Position numbers and translations under genes: made by a program. Below, in pieces: positions 1 through 10,200 of a DNA stretch of 64,000 bases. Each line of letters begins with the position of its first letter. The stretch's first letter is position 1. The notes beneath the pieces were generated by a model. It did not search any database. It was not told where the DNA came from and saw nothing but the letters and a program-made list of their open reading frames with translations. The DNA comes from Lachnospiraceae bacterium (GTDB lineage: Bacteria > Bacillota > Clostridia > Lachnospirales > Lachnospiraceae), in contig JAFZQH010000013.1 of the NCBI GenBank assembly GCA_017550165.1, positions 1 to 64,000 on the forward strand. The letters run 5' to 3'.

Positions 1-3000
1 GGTAATTCTAACGGTAAACGTCACTTCTTTGGTGGTCTTATCATGATTAGCGTCCCCGGCTGCTGTCACTTTGGCGGTGATGGGGTAGGTTCCCGCCGGG
101 GTTCCTTTCTTGACTGTGACTATTCCGCTGTTTTTATTGATCTTAATACGAGAGTCTCCGCTCTCCTTTACATATTTTAGCTTACCCTGCCCTTTTTTGG
201 ATACCTTTATCACCTTTTTTACGGCCAGGGTCTTTGACTTCTTTTTAAGGTCTTTCTCCTTAACAGAGGCTGTCTTTCCTTTGATCTTCAGGGAGTTTTC
301 CGCCTTATTTATCTTAAAGGTTACGGTCTTTTTCCCTTTGATCTCGCCCTTGCCGGTAATTGTTATGGTGGCCGTTCCGGCCTTCTTGTTATTCTTGTAT
401 GATACAGTGTAATCAGTTTTCTTCTTCAGGTTCTTGCCACCCAGGTTTACCGTGATATTCTGGGTGATGGCTTTCCCGGTATAAGTCTTATCAATGACAC
501 CTTCTACCGTAGCATTCTTCATATCCTTTGCCTGAGAAGCTTTCAGGATCTTAAAGGGAACATCCTTTGTGCCCGTGTAGTCACCTATGCCGGTTATGGT
601 CATGGTGGCCGTTCCCACATTTACGTTATTTGCATACGACAGGGTATAATCCACGCCTTCTGAGAGAACAGTTCCATCTACTGTGACTTTCGGGTTCTGT
701 GTTAATGCAGAGCCCGTGTATGTCCAATTGACGATTCCCGTGACAGTCGCATCAGCAACCGTGACCGGTACCGGATCATCATCCGTGTTTTCAGGTTTAT
801 CCGGGTTTATAGGTTTGTCCGGGTTTTCAGGTTTATCCGGATTATCTGGTTTGTCCGGATTATTAGATCTGCTGACTGTTACAGTACAACTCTTTGTCTT
901 TGCCAGACCATTGGAATCCAATCCAACCGTAGTCGCTGTAATGGTAGCTTGTCCGGTATTGTCCGAAGCTTTTGCATAAACAGTCGTTCCGCTGTCTATC
1001 TCGGTTGTGGAAGTTAAGGCGGTTTTGCAGTCTTTATCCTGATAAAGCGTAATCCTGTCAGAACCCGAAGATACGCTCCACTTTAGTTTTTTGTCGTACG
1101 CATTATCAGGGCTGACACTGCCGCTAAACGAGAATATCTCCCCGCAAGTGACCGTTTTGTCCGAGAAAGAGGTATTTATACCTGTAACATATACAGGTGG
1201 TATGTTAATCTTTCTGACGTTTGAATAACATGGTGCATATTCTACACCGTCTATCTCTTCACCTGCAAATGCCACTCTTACATAGTAGTCTCCCACTCCA
1301 CTTGCAGCATTAGTCCACTCAGATCCGTTTGTTTTACAGAACTGCAGTGAGAGTTTTTCCGCAGAGACATCGAGTATATTACTTTCATCATAAACGCCTT
1401 CGTAAGCCGAAAATTCATTCTCACCATCGCAATCACTGGGATCATTCTTTTCGATCGCCTCTTTTGAAAGCTTTACCTTGGAAATGAAATTATCTATATC
1501 ATTATTCGTAAAGTCACCGAAAAGATAAAGGGAAGGATTTTTAACTCTTCCTTTGTATTCCTCCATACTATCGTTAAATTCTTTATATTCCAGGCCACTG
1601 TACTGGTACAGTGTCAATTCATCAACGTCACGCCCGGCTATCCACCACTCGATAGGTTTACCGCTGCTATCGGTACCTATATACAGTTTCTGGTACGTAG
1701 CACCTTTGCCTTCATAGGGTCTATTTTCATTAAAACGTGCTTCACCGTGACTTATAAATGTACATTCGTCTTCCGTGTTATATATACCCCAGGAACAGGA
1801 TAGGTCTGATTTATATGCAAAAACGCGGGGATTCATGCTTTTTGCTTCATTTATCGATGCTGTTTTTCCGGTTGCATCGATTGAAAATGCCAGTGGTGCA
1901 GAAGCCTGGGCCAACTGCTCATTTGTTGGTTCATCTTCGACCCAGACTTTTACGGTATACCCTTTCAGATCAGGTGCATCAGTAAATTCTGCTGATGTAT
2001 CGCTGTCGCCTAAAATCTTTCCGGCAACATAAACCGTATCACCTGATTTTGCATTTAAGGTTTCGGGATCTGTTCCGTCATCATCAGTTTTGCTGTAATC
2101 CCAGTTTTTATAAGCCTGTACCATAAGATACTTGCCTTGCGGCAACACAAGCCCATCGTCGGTTGAAAAGGCTAATTTTTCATTGGTACTATCATAAGTT
2201 ATCTTTCCTCTTATGCTGTCAAGGGAAATACTCTTAAGGTGCATCCCCCAATCAGGCACTTTACCGGAATTATTCCTCCTGCCCAATTTATCATATTGGG
2301 CTATCTCTTTCTTTATTAGTTTTCCATCACCCGATTCACTCGAAAGGGCCATGGCCGCAAAAACTCTTGAAGGCAAAGCTATACATCCGCAGGCTCCGGC
2401 ATAGATCCAGCTATCATCAACATCATGACCTTCAATATTATAACCACTGTCGCTGCATATAACTTCAGTCGTCTCTTCAAACGATGGAGAACGCAAAGAA
2501 ATACTATCATAAATTCCCGGATTCCCGCCCCAAAACGCTATAGGTACAATATTTTTCCATTTATTATCTTTACCGTTTTTTACTTTTTGTTTGTATGTAT
2601 AATAGTTGCTCAGGTCATAACCGGGGTCTGCACTCACAAGTTGACCCTCATATGTATTTACATGCCGGTGCATAAGAAGTCCGCTTGCAGCCCAGAATCT
2701 GTCCTTTGTCTGAACAATGCTGGTTGTTCTTGTAAGCGCCTTGTCATCATTGGACGAATCCAATACTTTACTGTCGTTAAATACATTTGTGATAACGGTT
2801 TTCGGCTGGAAAAGACTAAGCTCGGCATCCGTAAAACTATTCAGAAAATTCGATGCGTTCTTTGTTCCATTTGATCCGTCAATGGGCATATTACCATTTT
2901 CTTTGGTAAGTCCGTTCATCCATGCACGAAGATCGGATCTTGCCCACTGGTTACAGAATGCGTCGGTTACTGACAGTTCGCCTTGGGCATTGACTCTTTT

Positions 3001-3102
3001 TACATTGAAGCCGGCAAAGCCCAAAACACTTAATACCAGGGTCATCCCCAAGCATAACGCCATGCCTTTTTTTAATTGACCGATAGTTTTTCCCCTTTTC
3101 AT
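1..3102 (-). CDS. Large secreted Ig-like repeat protein, C-terminus beyond window
   Basis: The reading frame is open from an ATG at 3102 to the window edge (1034 codons), so the C-terminus is missing. The start MKRGKTIGQLKKGMALCLGM is a signal-peptide-like basic and hydrophobic stretch; a GAGG-type ribosome site lies just upstream (about 3110-3116). The first ~600 residues are a folded region with SLRSP and GACGCIALPS motifs that faintly resemble DUF6273-type surface domains (weak). A Big_2-like Ig domain follows, then a Pro/Asp/Lys linker of NPDKPx units (about 789-872), then two copies of the clostridial surface repeat of the type YTGKAITQ...GTDYTVSYKNN...GTATITITGKG, then further beta-rich sequence. 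It is probably wall-associated or an adhesin. It lies downstream of the DHHW/MBOAT pair on the same strand, which may modify the same surface. No anchor can be judged because the end is missing. Confidence 0.85.
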   Translation of the reverse strand, partial: MKRGKTIGQLKKGMALCLGMTLVLSVLGFAGFNVKRVNAQGELSVTDAFCNQWARSDLRAWMNGLTKENGNMPIDGSNGTKNASNFLNSFTDAELSLFQPKTVITNVFNDSKVLDSSNDDKALTRTTSIVQTKDRFWAASGLLMHRHVNTYEGQLVSADPGYDLSNYYTYKQKVKNGKDNKWKNIVPIAFWGGNPGIYDSISLRSPSFEETTEVICSDSGYNIEGHDVDDSWIYAGACGCIALPSRVFAAMALSSESGDGKLIKKEIAQYDKLGRRNNSGKVPDWGMHLKSISLDSIRGKITYDSTNEKLAFSTDDGLVLPQGKYLMVQAYKNWDYSKTDDDGTDPETLNAKSGDTVYVAGKILGDSDTSAEFTDAPDLKGYTVKVWVEDEPTNEQLAQASAPLAFSIDATGKTASINEAKSMNPRVFAYKSDLSCSWGIYNTEDECTFISHGEARFNENRPYEGKGATYQKLYIGTDSSGKPIEWWIAGRDVDELTLYQYSGLEYKEFNDSMEEYKGRVKNPSLYLFGDFTNNDIDNFISKVKLSKEAIEKNDPSDCDGENEFSAYEGVYDESNILDVSAEKLSLQFCKTNGSEWTNAASGVGDYYVRVAFAGEEIDGVEYAPCYSNVRKINIPPVYVTGINTSFSDKTVTCGEIFSFSGSVSPDNAYDKKLKWSVSSGSDRITLYQDKDCKTALTSTTEIDSGTTVYAKASDNTGQATITATTVGLDSNGLAKTKSCTVTVSRSNNPDKPDNPDKPENPDKPINPDKPENTDDDPVPVTVADATVTGIVNWTYTGSALTQNPKVTVDGTVLSEGVDYTLSYANNVNVGTATMTITGIGDYTGTKDVPFKILKASQAKDMKNATVEGVIDKTYTGKAITQNITVNLGGKNLKKKTDYTVSYKNNKKAGTATITITGKGEIKGKKTVTFKINKAENSLKIKGKTASVKEKDLKKKSKTLAVKKVIKVSKKGQGKLKYVKESGDSRIKINKNSGIVTVKKGTPAGTYPITAKVTAAGDANHDKTTKEVTFTVRIT

Positions 3103-3146
3103 AAAACTCATCCTCTCTTATCCTACCTAAAAGTTTCCTGTTCCTA

Positions 3147-4496
3147 TTATTTGGTTATCCTAATCAGATCATTTATCCTCAAACTCGTTCCCGTCGCCAT
3201 GATATTATTGATATAGATAACATCCTTCACCTTGTTCTCGGTCACGAAGTCCTTCAGCTTACCCTTATAATACCTGTAGTCCAAAACATACACATTTTCA
3301 TAATGGTCTACCAGGAAGGGTACGAAGGCATTACCGTAAGACTCCTTGATAACCACGCAGGCAGATCCGTCGGAAAGCTCCGGATTCTTTATCTTGACCA
3401 GAGGATTATCCCCGCCGATGAAAGCGCTGTATTTGGTGGAGGTTCCCCATCCGGAGACGTCGCTTACGATATTCCACTTAACCTCATTACCGTTCTTGTC
3501 CACATAGACCATGTCATTGGTAGCCTTGGGGCAATATGCCTCCACCGTATCCGGGGTGGCTGCCAGTTCGGGAGCCTTGCCGGAGTCAGCATAGAAAGAC
3601 CCCAGGAATCCCGGGTATTCCTGCTTCTCGTAGAAATCAATGGGCTTAGCAGTCAATCCCCTGGCCTTGCAGTACTCGGTATATGCGTAGTAAGCACCCA
3701 GCTGGGTCCAGTGGTGATCGGTCCTGAAATAAATATATTCATTCTTATGCTCTTTTAAGACATCATAAATGTTGACCTTCTTGACCTTGCTGCTCATTAC
3801 GGAGAAAATGTAGCTCATGGCCTCCTTCTGGTCGCTGGTACCTATATCCTTGCGGATGTTCTCCGGCAGCACAACACCGGTGCTGTTGGGAATGATGATG
3901 TCATATACATCAGCGATACCGTCCAGTTCGTCAGCCGCATAATTGATAACAGCCGCATACTGCTCCGACATCTCTTTTCCGAAAGAGTAAAGCTCGTATC
4001 CCGCATTACCTGCCACGAAGACAGGGCCAAGTTTCTGGGTGGGAAGGTTAACATTCTCTTCTTCCGATGAGGAAGGGGTGGTAGTAGTCGCCTCCGCCGA
4101 AGAAGACTCTTCAACAGAAGGGAGTTCCTGCAATGTAGCGATCTTGCCCTCGTTGTCGGTGGGGATCTCGTCACCCTTCTTCACCGTACCGTGGATCTGG
4201 ACAGAGCCTATACCGTTAAAGCTCTGCAGAGCAGAATTGGCACTGATAAGGCTCTCCCTGAAGGGGAAGGTATCGGAATACCAGGTATCAATATCTTTGA
4301 AATATGTCCCGTCAAGAAAAGATGTAAGAGAAAATGAGGGAAACTTCGCCAGGTCTCTCTTCTCTATCTCGGATGTGGTAGGGTGCAGAGGGATAATAAG
4401 CGCGATTACCGCGCCTAATGCCAGTACAAAGAAGAACACTGCGCTTCTTATGATCTCCGCACGTTCAATTATCCGTCGTCTTTCACGTTTTTTCAT
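3147..4496 (-). CDS. DHHW family protein (SGNH/AlgX-like O-acetylation partner)
   Basis: A 449-residue protein with one N-terminal membrane segment (about residues 17-37) and the family signature TDHHW at residues 259-263, in the context YFRTDHHWTQLGAYY. DHHW proteins are related to AlgX/AlgJ-type SGNH acyltransferases and are usually encoded beside MBOAT proteins that pass acyl groups across the membrane. Here the MBOAT gene is 11 bases upstream, so the pair very probably transfers acetyl groups to a surface polymer. A Ser/Glu/Thr-rich stretch (about 128-148) looks like a flexible linker between the N-terminal region and the catalytic domain. The start is ATG with GGGAG upstream, inside the intergenic gap. 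The acceptor polymer is not known from the sequence. Confidence 0.9.
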   Translation of the reverse strand: MKKRERRRIIERAEIIRSAVFFFVLALGAVIALIIPLHPTTSEIEKRDLAKFPSFSLTSFLDGTYFKDIDTWYSDTFPFRESLISANSALQSFNGIGSVQIHGTVKKGDEIPTDNEGKIATLQELPSVEESSSAEATTTTPSSSEEENVNLPTQKLGPVFVAGNAGYELYSFGKEMSEQYAAVINYAADELDGIADVYDIIIPNSTGVVLPENIRKDIGTSDQKEAMSYIFSVMSSKVKKVNIYDVLKEHKNEYIYFRTDHHWTQLGAYYAYTEYCKARGLTAKPIDFYEKQEYPGFLGSFYADSGKAPELAATPDTVEAYCPKATNDMVYVDKNGNEVKWNIVSDVSGWGTSTKYSAFIGGDNPLVKIKNPELSDGSACVVIKESYGNAFVPFLVDHYENVYVLDYRYYKGKLKDFVTENKVKDVIYINNIMATGTSLRINDLIRITK

Positions 4497-4507
4497 AAAC
4501 TAGCTCC

Positions 4508-5935
4508 CTAAAACTGGAAATACAAAAACGGGTTATAACTGTTGCCTGCCAGCGCCATGGTGGACAGGATCAGCAGTACTACCGGCGCAACAACGTCTAT
4601 AGCTGATTTAAAGATCAACATTCCCTTATATTTGCTGCCAATCTTATTAAGCAGTCTCCCCAGTTCCTTGATAAAAGGAGTAACCGCCACGATACACAAA
4701 ACGATAAAGAAAATATAATTCATAAATATGGTGCCGGTCTCATAACTGGTAAAGGAATTGCCGTTAGCACAGAACATTCCCTTAAACACGGTACCCATAA
4801 GCCCGATATCCTCGAATTTGAAGATGATCCATCCGAAGAATACCACTATGAGCATGTAAATATGTCCGAAAAGCTTGGGCAGGCCGGATAAGACATCAAG
4901 AAGGAAGAGCTTCTCCAACACCAGGAACACGAAGAAGAACAGTCCCCACATAATGTAATTGGTGCTGGCTCCGTGCCACATACCCGTAAGGAACCATACG
5001 ATGAAGAGGTTAAATATCTGCCTTCCTTTAGAGCACCTGTTGCCTCCCAGGGGAATATATACATAGTCCCTGAAGAAGGTGCTCAGGGAAATGTGCCATC
5101 TTCTCCAAAAATCCGTTACACTGTTGCCTGTATAGGGATAATTGAAGTTCTCCCTGAAATGAAATCCTGTCATAAGCCCCATACCTATGGCCATATCGGA
5201 ATACGCGGAAAAATCCAGATAAATCTGGAACATGAAGAAAAGCATACCCAGCCACAGAGCCAAGGCCGAACACTGGGAAACCGAGTCCAGCGGAACCAAC
5301 TGATCAAACACCTTGGCACAGGTATTGGCAAGTAATGTCTTCTTGGCCAGTCCTACGGCAAATCTGGTAACACCTCTTGCCAGTTCATCAGAATCGATGG
5401 TCCTGTATTCGATCTCATCTGCCACATCCTGATAACGGACGATGGGTCCTGCGATACACTGATGGAAGAGTCCCGCATAAAGAAGCACGATAAAGAAATT
5501 GCGCTCTGCCGGGATCTCATCACGATACACATCTATGGTGTATGATATGAGCTGGAAGGTATAGAAAGAGATACCTATAGGCAGCGCAATATCAATGATC
5601 TCCTTTGGAAATCCCGTAAAACTCCTGAGTATGGATGATGCAAAACCGAGATACTTAAAGATGCCCAGGATGGTAAGACAGCCTATAAGGTCTATCACCA
5701 GCCAGCGCTTGCGCACTCTTTTACGCCCGTTGGAATCTATACCGATGGCACACACCCAGTTGATAAATACCATGGCTACAAGCAACAGTATATACTTTGG
5801 GTTGGTCCATGCATAGAAAACAAGCGAAAAGACCAATAATATAACATTCCTTGCCCTGATGCTCCTGCTGAGAAAATAAAAGAACAGACAGCAGGGCAGG
5901 AAAAGATAAACGAATAATAAACTCGAAAATACCAC
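4508..5935 (-). CDS. MBOAT family membrane O-acyltransferase (AlgI/DltB-like)
   Basis: A 475-residue polytopic membrane protein. The MBOAT signature is clear: FWRRWHISLSTFFRDYVYIP near residues 277-294, and the catalytic-type histidine in TGMWHGAS (His321). Family members move an acyl group, usually acetyl, from an intracellular donor across the membrane to an exported acceptor handled by an SGNH/DHHW partner, which is the next gene. The start codon is GTG; its ribosome site TGAGGA lies inside the last codons of folC, two bases separating folC's stop from this start, so translation is probably coupled. DltB is less likely because no dltA, dltC or dltD is present; the DHHW partner points to polysaccharide acetylation. 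Confidence 0.92.
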   Translation of the reverse strand: MVFSSLLFVYLFLPCCLFFYFLSRSIRARNVILLVFSLVFYAWTNPKYILLLVAMVFINWVCAIGIDSNGRKRVRKRWLVIDLIGCLTILGIFKYLGFASSILRSFTGFPKEIIDIALPIGISFYTFQLISYTIDVYRDEIPAERNFFIVLLYAGLFHQCIAGPIVRYQDVADEIEYRTIDSDELARGVTRFAVGLAKKTLLANTCAKVFDQLVPLDSVSQCSALALWLGMLFFMFQIYLDFSAYSDMAIGMGLMTGFHFRENFNYPYTGNSVTDFWRRWHISLSTFFRDYVYIPLGGNRCSKGRQIFNLFIVWFLTGMWHGASTNYIMWGLFFFVFLVLEKLFLLDVLSGLPKLFGHIYMLIVVFFGWIIFKFEDIGLMGTVFKGMFCANGNSFTSYETGTIFMNYIFFIVLCIVAVTPFIKELGRLLNKIGSKYKGMLIFKSAIDVVAPVVLLILSTMALAGNSYNPFLYFQF

Positions 5936-5937
5936 TT

Positions 5938-7209
5938 TTATAAATCCTCAATACTCTTTTTTATGTCAACAGGCATATAAAGCGAGCCAAGGGCACATAT
6001 AATACCGTCGGTCCCGGCATGATCCAAAGCCGTTCTTACACCCTCCTTGATGGAAGATGCCGCCATAACCGGTAAACCGTATTTCTCCAAATGACCCTTA
6101 AGAAGGGTGGCTTCCATGGCTCTTCCGGGATAATCAGGGGTAACCGCTATGAATTCCCGGGCCAAACCCGCAATATGGGGGATCATGGTGTCCAGATCCT
6201 TGTCAGCCATAACACCTATGATAAAGGTAACCTTCCTGCCTTTGCAATGAGCAGACAGGCTCTCGGCGGTGGCCTCGATCCCCTGGGGATTGTGAGCCCC
6301 GTCCACGATAAACACCGGCTCTTTCATAAGGACTTCAAACCGGCAGGGCCATTTTACCGCAGCCAGCCCCGTCCTTACAGCCTCACTTAGTATATTGTAA
6401 CCTTTCTCATTTAAGATTTCAATCGTTTTAAAAACCATGGAAAGGTTTTTGATCTGGTATGAACCCGTAAGGGGTATGGACATAGCCTTATACTCCTTGT
6501 AATCCACCACCTGGACATCCCAGTCCAGGGAAAGGGGGATTACTTTCTCCGGCTCGCACAGATGGGGCACCGCTCCCACCTCTTTGCACTTGTCGGTAAA
6601 AACCTTCTCGACTGACCGATCCTGCCGGTAGATCACCGCATGGCAGCCCGGTTTGATGATACCGGCCTTCTCAGCGGCAATCTCAGTCAGGGTATTCCCT
6701 AAGATCCCCGTATGATCAAGACCGATGGCAGCCAGTACTGCCACCTCCGGAGCAGGGATCACATTGGTGGAATCCATCCGGCCTCCCAGGCCTACCTCCA
6801 GGACCACTATATCGCATTTTTGCCTTTTAAAATATTCAAATCCTATGGCGGAAATGAGTTCAAACTCCGTAGGAGGCTCCTTCATCTTTGCAACAAAGGG
6901 CTTTATGTATTCCACCAGGCTGCAGATGTCCTCATCGCTGATCATCTCTCCCGAAACCTGCATCCTTTCATTGAAGCGGTATATGTGGGGAGACGTAAAA
7001 AGCCCGGTCTTGTAACCGGCCGCCGTCAAAACAGCGGCAAGCATTGCCGCTGTAGAACCTTTTCCGTTAGTACCTGCTATATGAATGTATCTGCAGTCCC
7101 CTTCCGGATGTCCCATAAGCCCCATAAGCTCTTCCGTCCTGGAAAGTCCGGGTTTTTGAGACTGCCATTTAATGCCGTGGATGTACTCCAGGGCCTCATT
7201 TATATTCAA
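5938..7209 (-). CDS. folC: Bifunctional folylpolyglutamate/dihydrofolate synthase
   Basis: A 423-residue cytoplasmic Mur-ligase-type enzyme that adds glutamate to dihydropteroate and to tetrahydrofolates. The ATP-binding loop IAGTNGKGSTAAM is at residues 44-56, and VLEVGLGGRMDSTNVI and DGAHNPQG further on are typical of FolC. Length is normal for the family. The start is TTG at 7209 with AAGGGAAG eight bases upstream; there is no nearby in-frame ATG. It sits 19 bases after the hybrid kinase gene and overlaps the control region of the MBOAT gene, so it appears embedded in a longer co-directional transcript with functionally unrelated neighbours. Confidence 0.95.
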   Translation of the reverse strand: MNINEALEYIHGIKWQSQKPGLSRTEELMGLMGHPEGDCRYIHIAGTNGKGSTAAMLAAVLTAAGYKTGLFTSPHIYRFNERMQVSGEMISDEDICSLVEYIKPFVAKMKEPPTEFELISAIGFEYFKRQKCDIVVLEVGLGGRMDSTNVIPAPEVAVLAAIGLDHTGILGNTLTEIAAEKAGIIKPGCHAVIYRQDRSVEKVFTDKCKEVGAVPHLCEPEKVIPLSLDWDVQVVDYKEYKAMSIPLTGSYQIKNLSMVFKTIEILNEKGYNILSEAVRTGLAAVKWPCRFEVLMKEPVFIVDGAHNPQGIEATAESLSAHCKGRKVTFIIGVMADKDLDTMIPHIAGLAREFIAVTPDYPGRAMEATLLKGHLEKYGLPVMAASSIKEGVRTALDHAGTDGIICALGSLYMPVDIKKSIEDL

Positions 7210-7228
7210 ATCAACAACTTCCCTTCAT

Positions 7229-10200
7229 TCAGTCTTCCACCACTATCCCGGACTTTTTAATATGCTCATCCAGCAGTTTAAAGAGTTCCTTGGGATTAAT
7301 GGGCTTGGTGATATATGCGTTCATGCCGGCCTCCATGGCCTCATCGATATCAGCTGAGAATGCATTGGCGGTCATGGCAATGATGGGCACCCTGTCTGTA
7401 TAATCCGCACCCAAAGCACGTATGGACTGCGTAGCCTTGATACCGTCCATAACAGGCATCTGGATATCCATAAGGATGGCATCATATCTGGGCCTGGAGG
7501 GCATATCCAGGAAACGCTCCACTGCCCGGAGTCCGTTCTCTGCCACATCCACCATCAATCCGGCCTGCTCCAGAAGAATGACCGCCATCTCGGAATTAAT
7601 GATATTATCCTCCACCAGAAGAATCTTCCTTCCCGTAAGATCGAAAGATGCATCGGATTCGTCCTCTGCAAGGGGTTCATAATGAGCCTCCTTGAATTCC
7701 AGCTCAACTACCGCTTCCGTTCCCACATTTTTCTGGCTGTGGAGGTATATCTTACCTTCCATGGTGTCCACCAGCCTTTTGGCTACCGACAGACCTATAC
7801 CCGCTCCGCCGGAGCTTTCCACGGCAAAGGGCTCAAAGGCCCGGGTCAGGAATTCATCGGTCATGCCCACACCGTTATCCTTGATCATAAAGCGTGTAAA
7901 TATGGCATTATCATGTTCCTTGTTGACCTTCTGCTCTATAGTCATCCAGATCTTGCCGTCATTGGGAGTGAACTTGATGGCATTGGACATGAGGATACCG
8001 AGAACCTGTCTTACCTTGCTCTTATCCATGGAAAGAGGGATATCCATAAATGATCCCGGATTATAGATAAAGAGCTGGTTCTTCTCCTCCATCTGGGGAT
8101 TGAACATAACGATAACACCCGCCAGGCACGAAGACAGTGAGCAGGGTCCGAAATGAAGTTCGGAGTACATTCTCTTGTTATCGCCTTTGTCAGTCTCGGC
8201 TATATCATCGGCTATGCTTCGGAGAACCTCACCCAGCATATTGATCTTGCCCAGGTACTCTCTTACACGCTCGATATTATCATCCTGCATGGCGATATGG
8301 GACAAGCCCAGGATATCATTAAGAGGCGTCCTGATATCGCGGCTGACCCTGGAAACAAAATCAGCATGCTCCGCCCTTACCATCTCAGTCTCTTTAACTG
8401 CATCCTTCAGGATATCATCCTTGTATTTGCCTTCCGTATAAACATCGGTAATATCAGACTGGGTGAAGATGATCCTTTTATGGAACCTGTCCAGATACTG
8501 GAACTGGAACATCTTACGACTGTCGATCCCCTTATCCGTAATGGTAAATGCACAGGTGTAAATGCTCTTCCTCTCCAACTCCCTTGTAATTGTAGCAAGG
8601 GAGAGCCTGCGCCTGATCTCATCCACATCCACATTGCTTACCACCTTGTACATGTGGTGCTCCAGTATCCTCGTATATGTGAGACCTTCCATATTGGTAC
8701 CGAATCGCTCGGGATACTTGGTCATAAAGATCTTTACCGAGTCATCCTCGATATTGATCAGTTCCACATATTCAAATACACCGGCCAGGATACGTTCGTT
8801 GATGATCTTGGTATTCTTCTGATCGTCTATATCCCTTATGCTTAAGTAGCCTTCAATATCATTATTGTCCGGGTTGATGTAGAGAGATGCTCTGGATTCA
8901 ACCCATCTTACGCTGGTATCCGTCACCAGGAAATTATGCTCATATTTGAATGAAGACTTTCCTACACCGAATTCCTCCATCATCTTTTTCCGGTCAAACA
9001 GCTTCTTGTACCCCAGCATGGAATCCATACCGGTATTACGCTCGGAAGCACGTTTAAATAGCATGTCAACCGTATCGATATCTTCTGTCCAGGGCACATC
9101 CTCATCCAGATTGCAGATATCAAGATCGCAGGTGTTCTTGGACAGGTTGATCCTGAAGGACATAACGGCATCGATAGCAACCACCTCATTGGAAAGCTGT
9201 CCCTCAAGATAGCGCTGTTCCAGCTCGGTCTTTCTTCGGATCTGATTATCGCTGTCCAGGATAACCCCGTAGAAACGCAGCTTGTTGCCGATCCGCTGGC
9301 CCATATAAGCCCTGAATGTAACCCAGATAAATCCTTTGACACGGTTGCTGATACGGAAGCTTACTTCAAAATCATTCTTTTTCGGATCAAATACGGCAAG
9401 TTGTTCCTTTATGGTCTCCACGTCTTCAGGATGGCAGTAATCGAAAGGATCATTGCTTCCCAAAGCCAGGTTGGTCTCACGCTTGACGCCCAGCAGGTCC
9501 TTGATGCCGTCACTGATAAAGACGATGCTTAAGTCCGTCCCATCTGCTTCTAAGATGCATACGCCTCCCGGGATCATGTTGATCATGCTCATGGTCCGTT
9601 CTGACTCCGACAGGGTAAAGAAAGCATAGTATCTTACGGCAACGGCAAGGATAAACACAGCCATTAGAATGGCAATATAAAACTGGGCAGTGGTCATTAT
9701 ATAAAACGTGAACCGCCTTGTGGAATGATCGAAATATGCATTTGTCTTATTGAAGAATTCCCAGGAAATAAGACCGCAGGCAACAACAACTATAACGGAA
9801 ATGATAGCCGTCACATAGAACTTCAATTTTTTATTGAGAAGATCTAAGGCGTTGTTCTGATCCATGGTCTCAAAAAGAGACTGCATGTGCTCGGAATCCA
9901 TCCAGGTCCTTAAAAGTACCAGGACGACCACGGCAACAGTGAGATTGATGGCAAAATCAAGCAGGGTGACAAGAACATCCTCCGAATAAAGGATATTGTC
10001 ACCGAATAAGGCCAGCCTCAAACCGTAGAATACGGATGTATATACCAGCATAGAGATGGAAGCGGATACGCTGATCCTGTAATTTTTCTCTTTGATGCGT
10101 TTTTCGGTCAACCGGAAAATGATGCCCGCTACAAGTCCGAAGAGGACTCTGGTCCCTATGGCCAGGATAACGCTGTATACGGCATTGCCGCTGTCTATGG

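Noticed and set aside
789-872. Short tandem repeats that might be a CRISPR or VNTR
   Set aside because: They are 18-base units in frame with the large surface protein and encode NPDKPx linkers; no spacers of even length.
4039-4503. Open frames on the plus strand opposite the DHHW, FolC, kinase and LicD genes
   Set aside because: They are antisense shadows of well-conserved minus-strand genes, have no ribosome sites and no family resemblance.
4508-5935. DltB of D-alanylation
   Set aside because: No dltA, dltC or dltD nearby and the partner is a DHHW protein, the pattern of O-acetylation systems.
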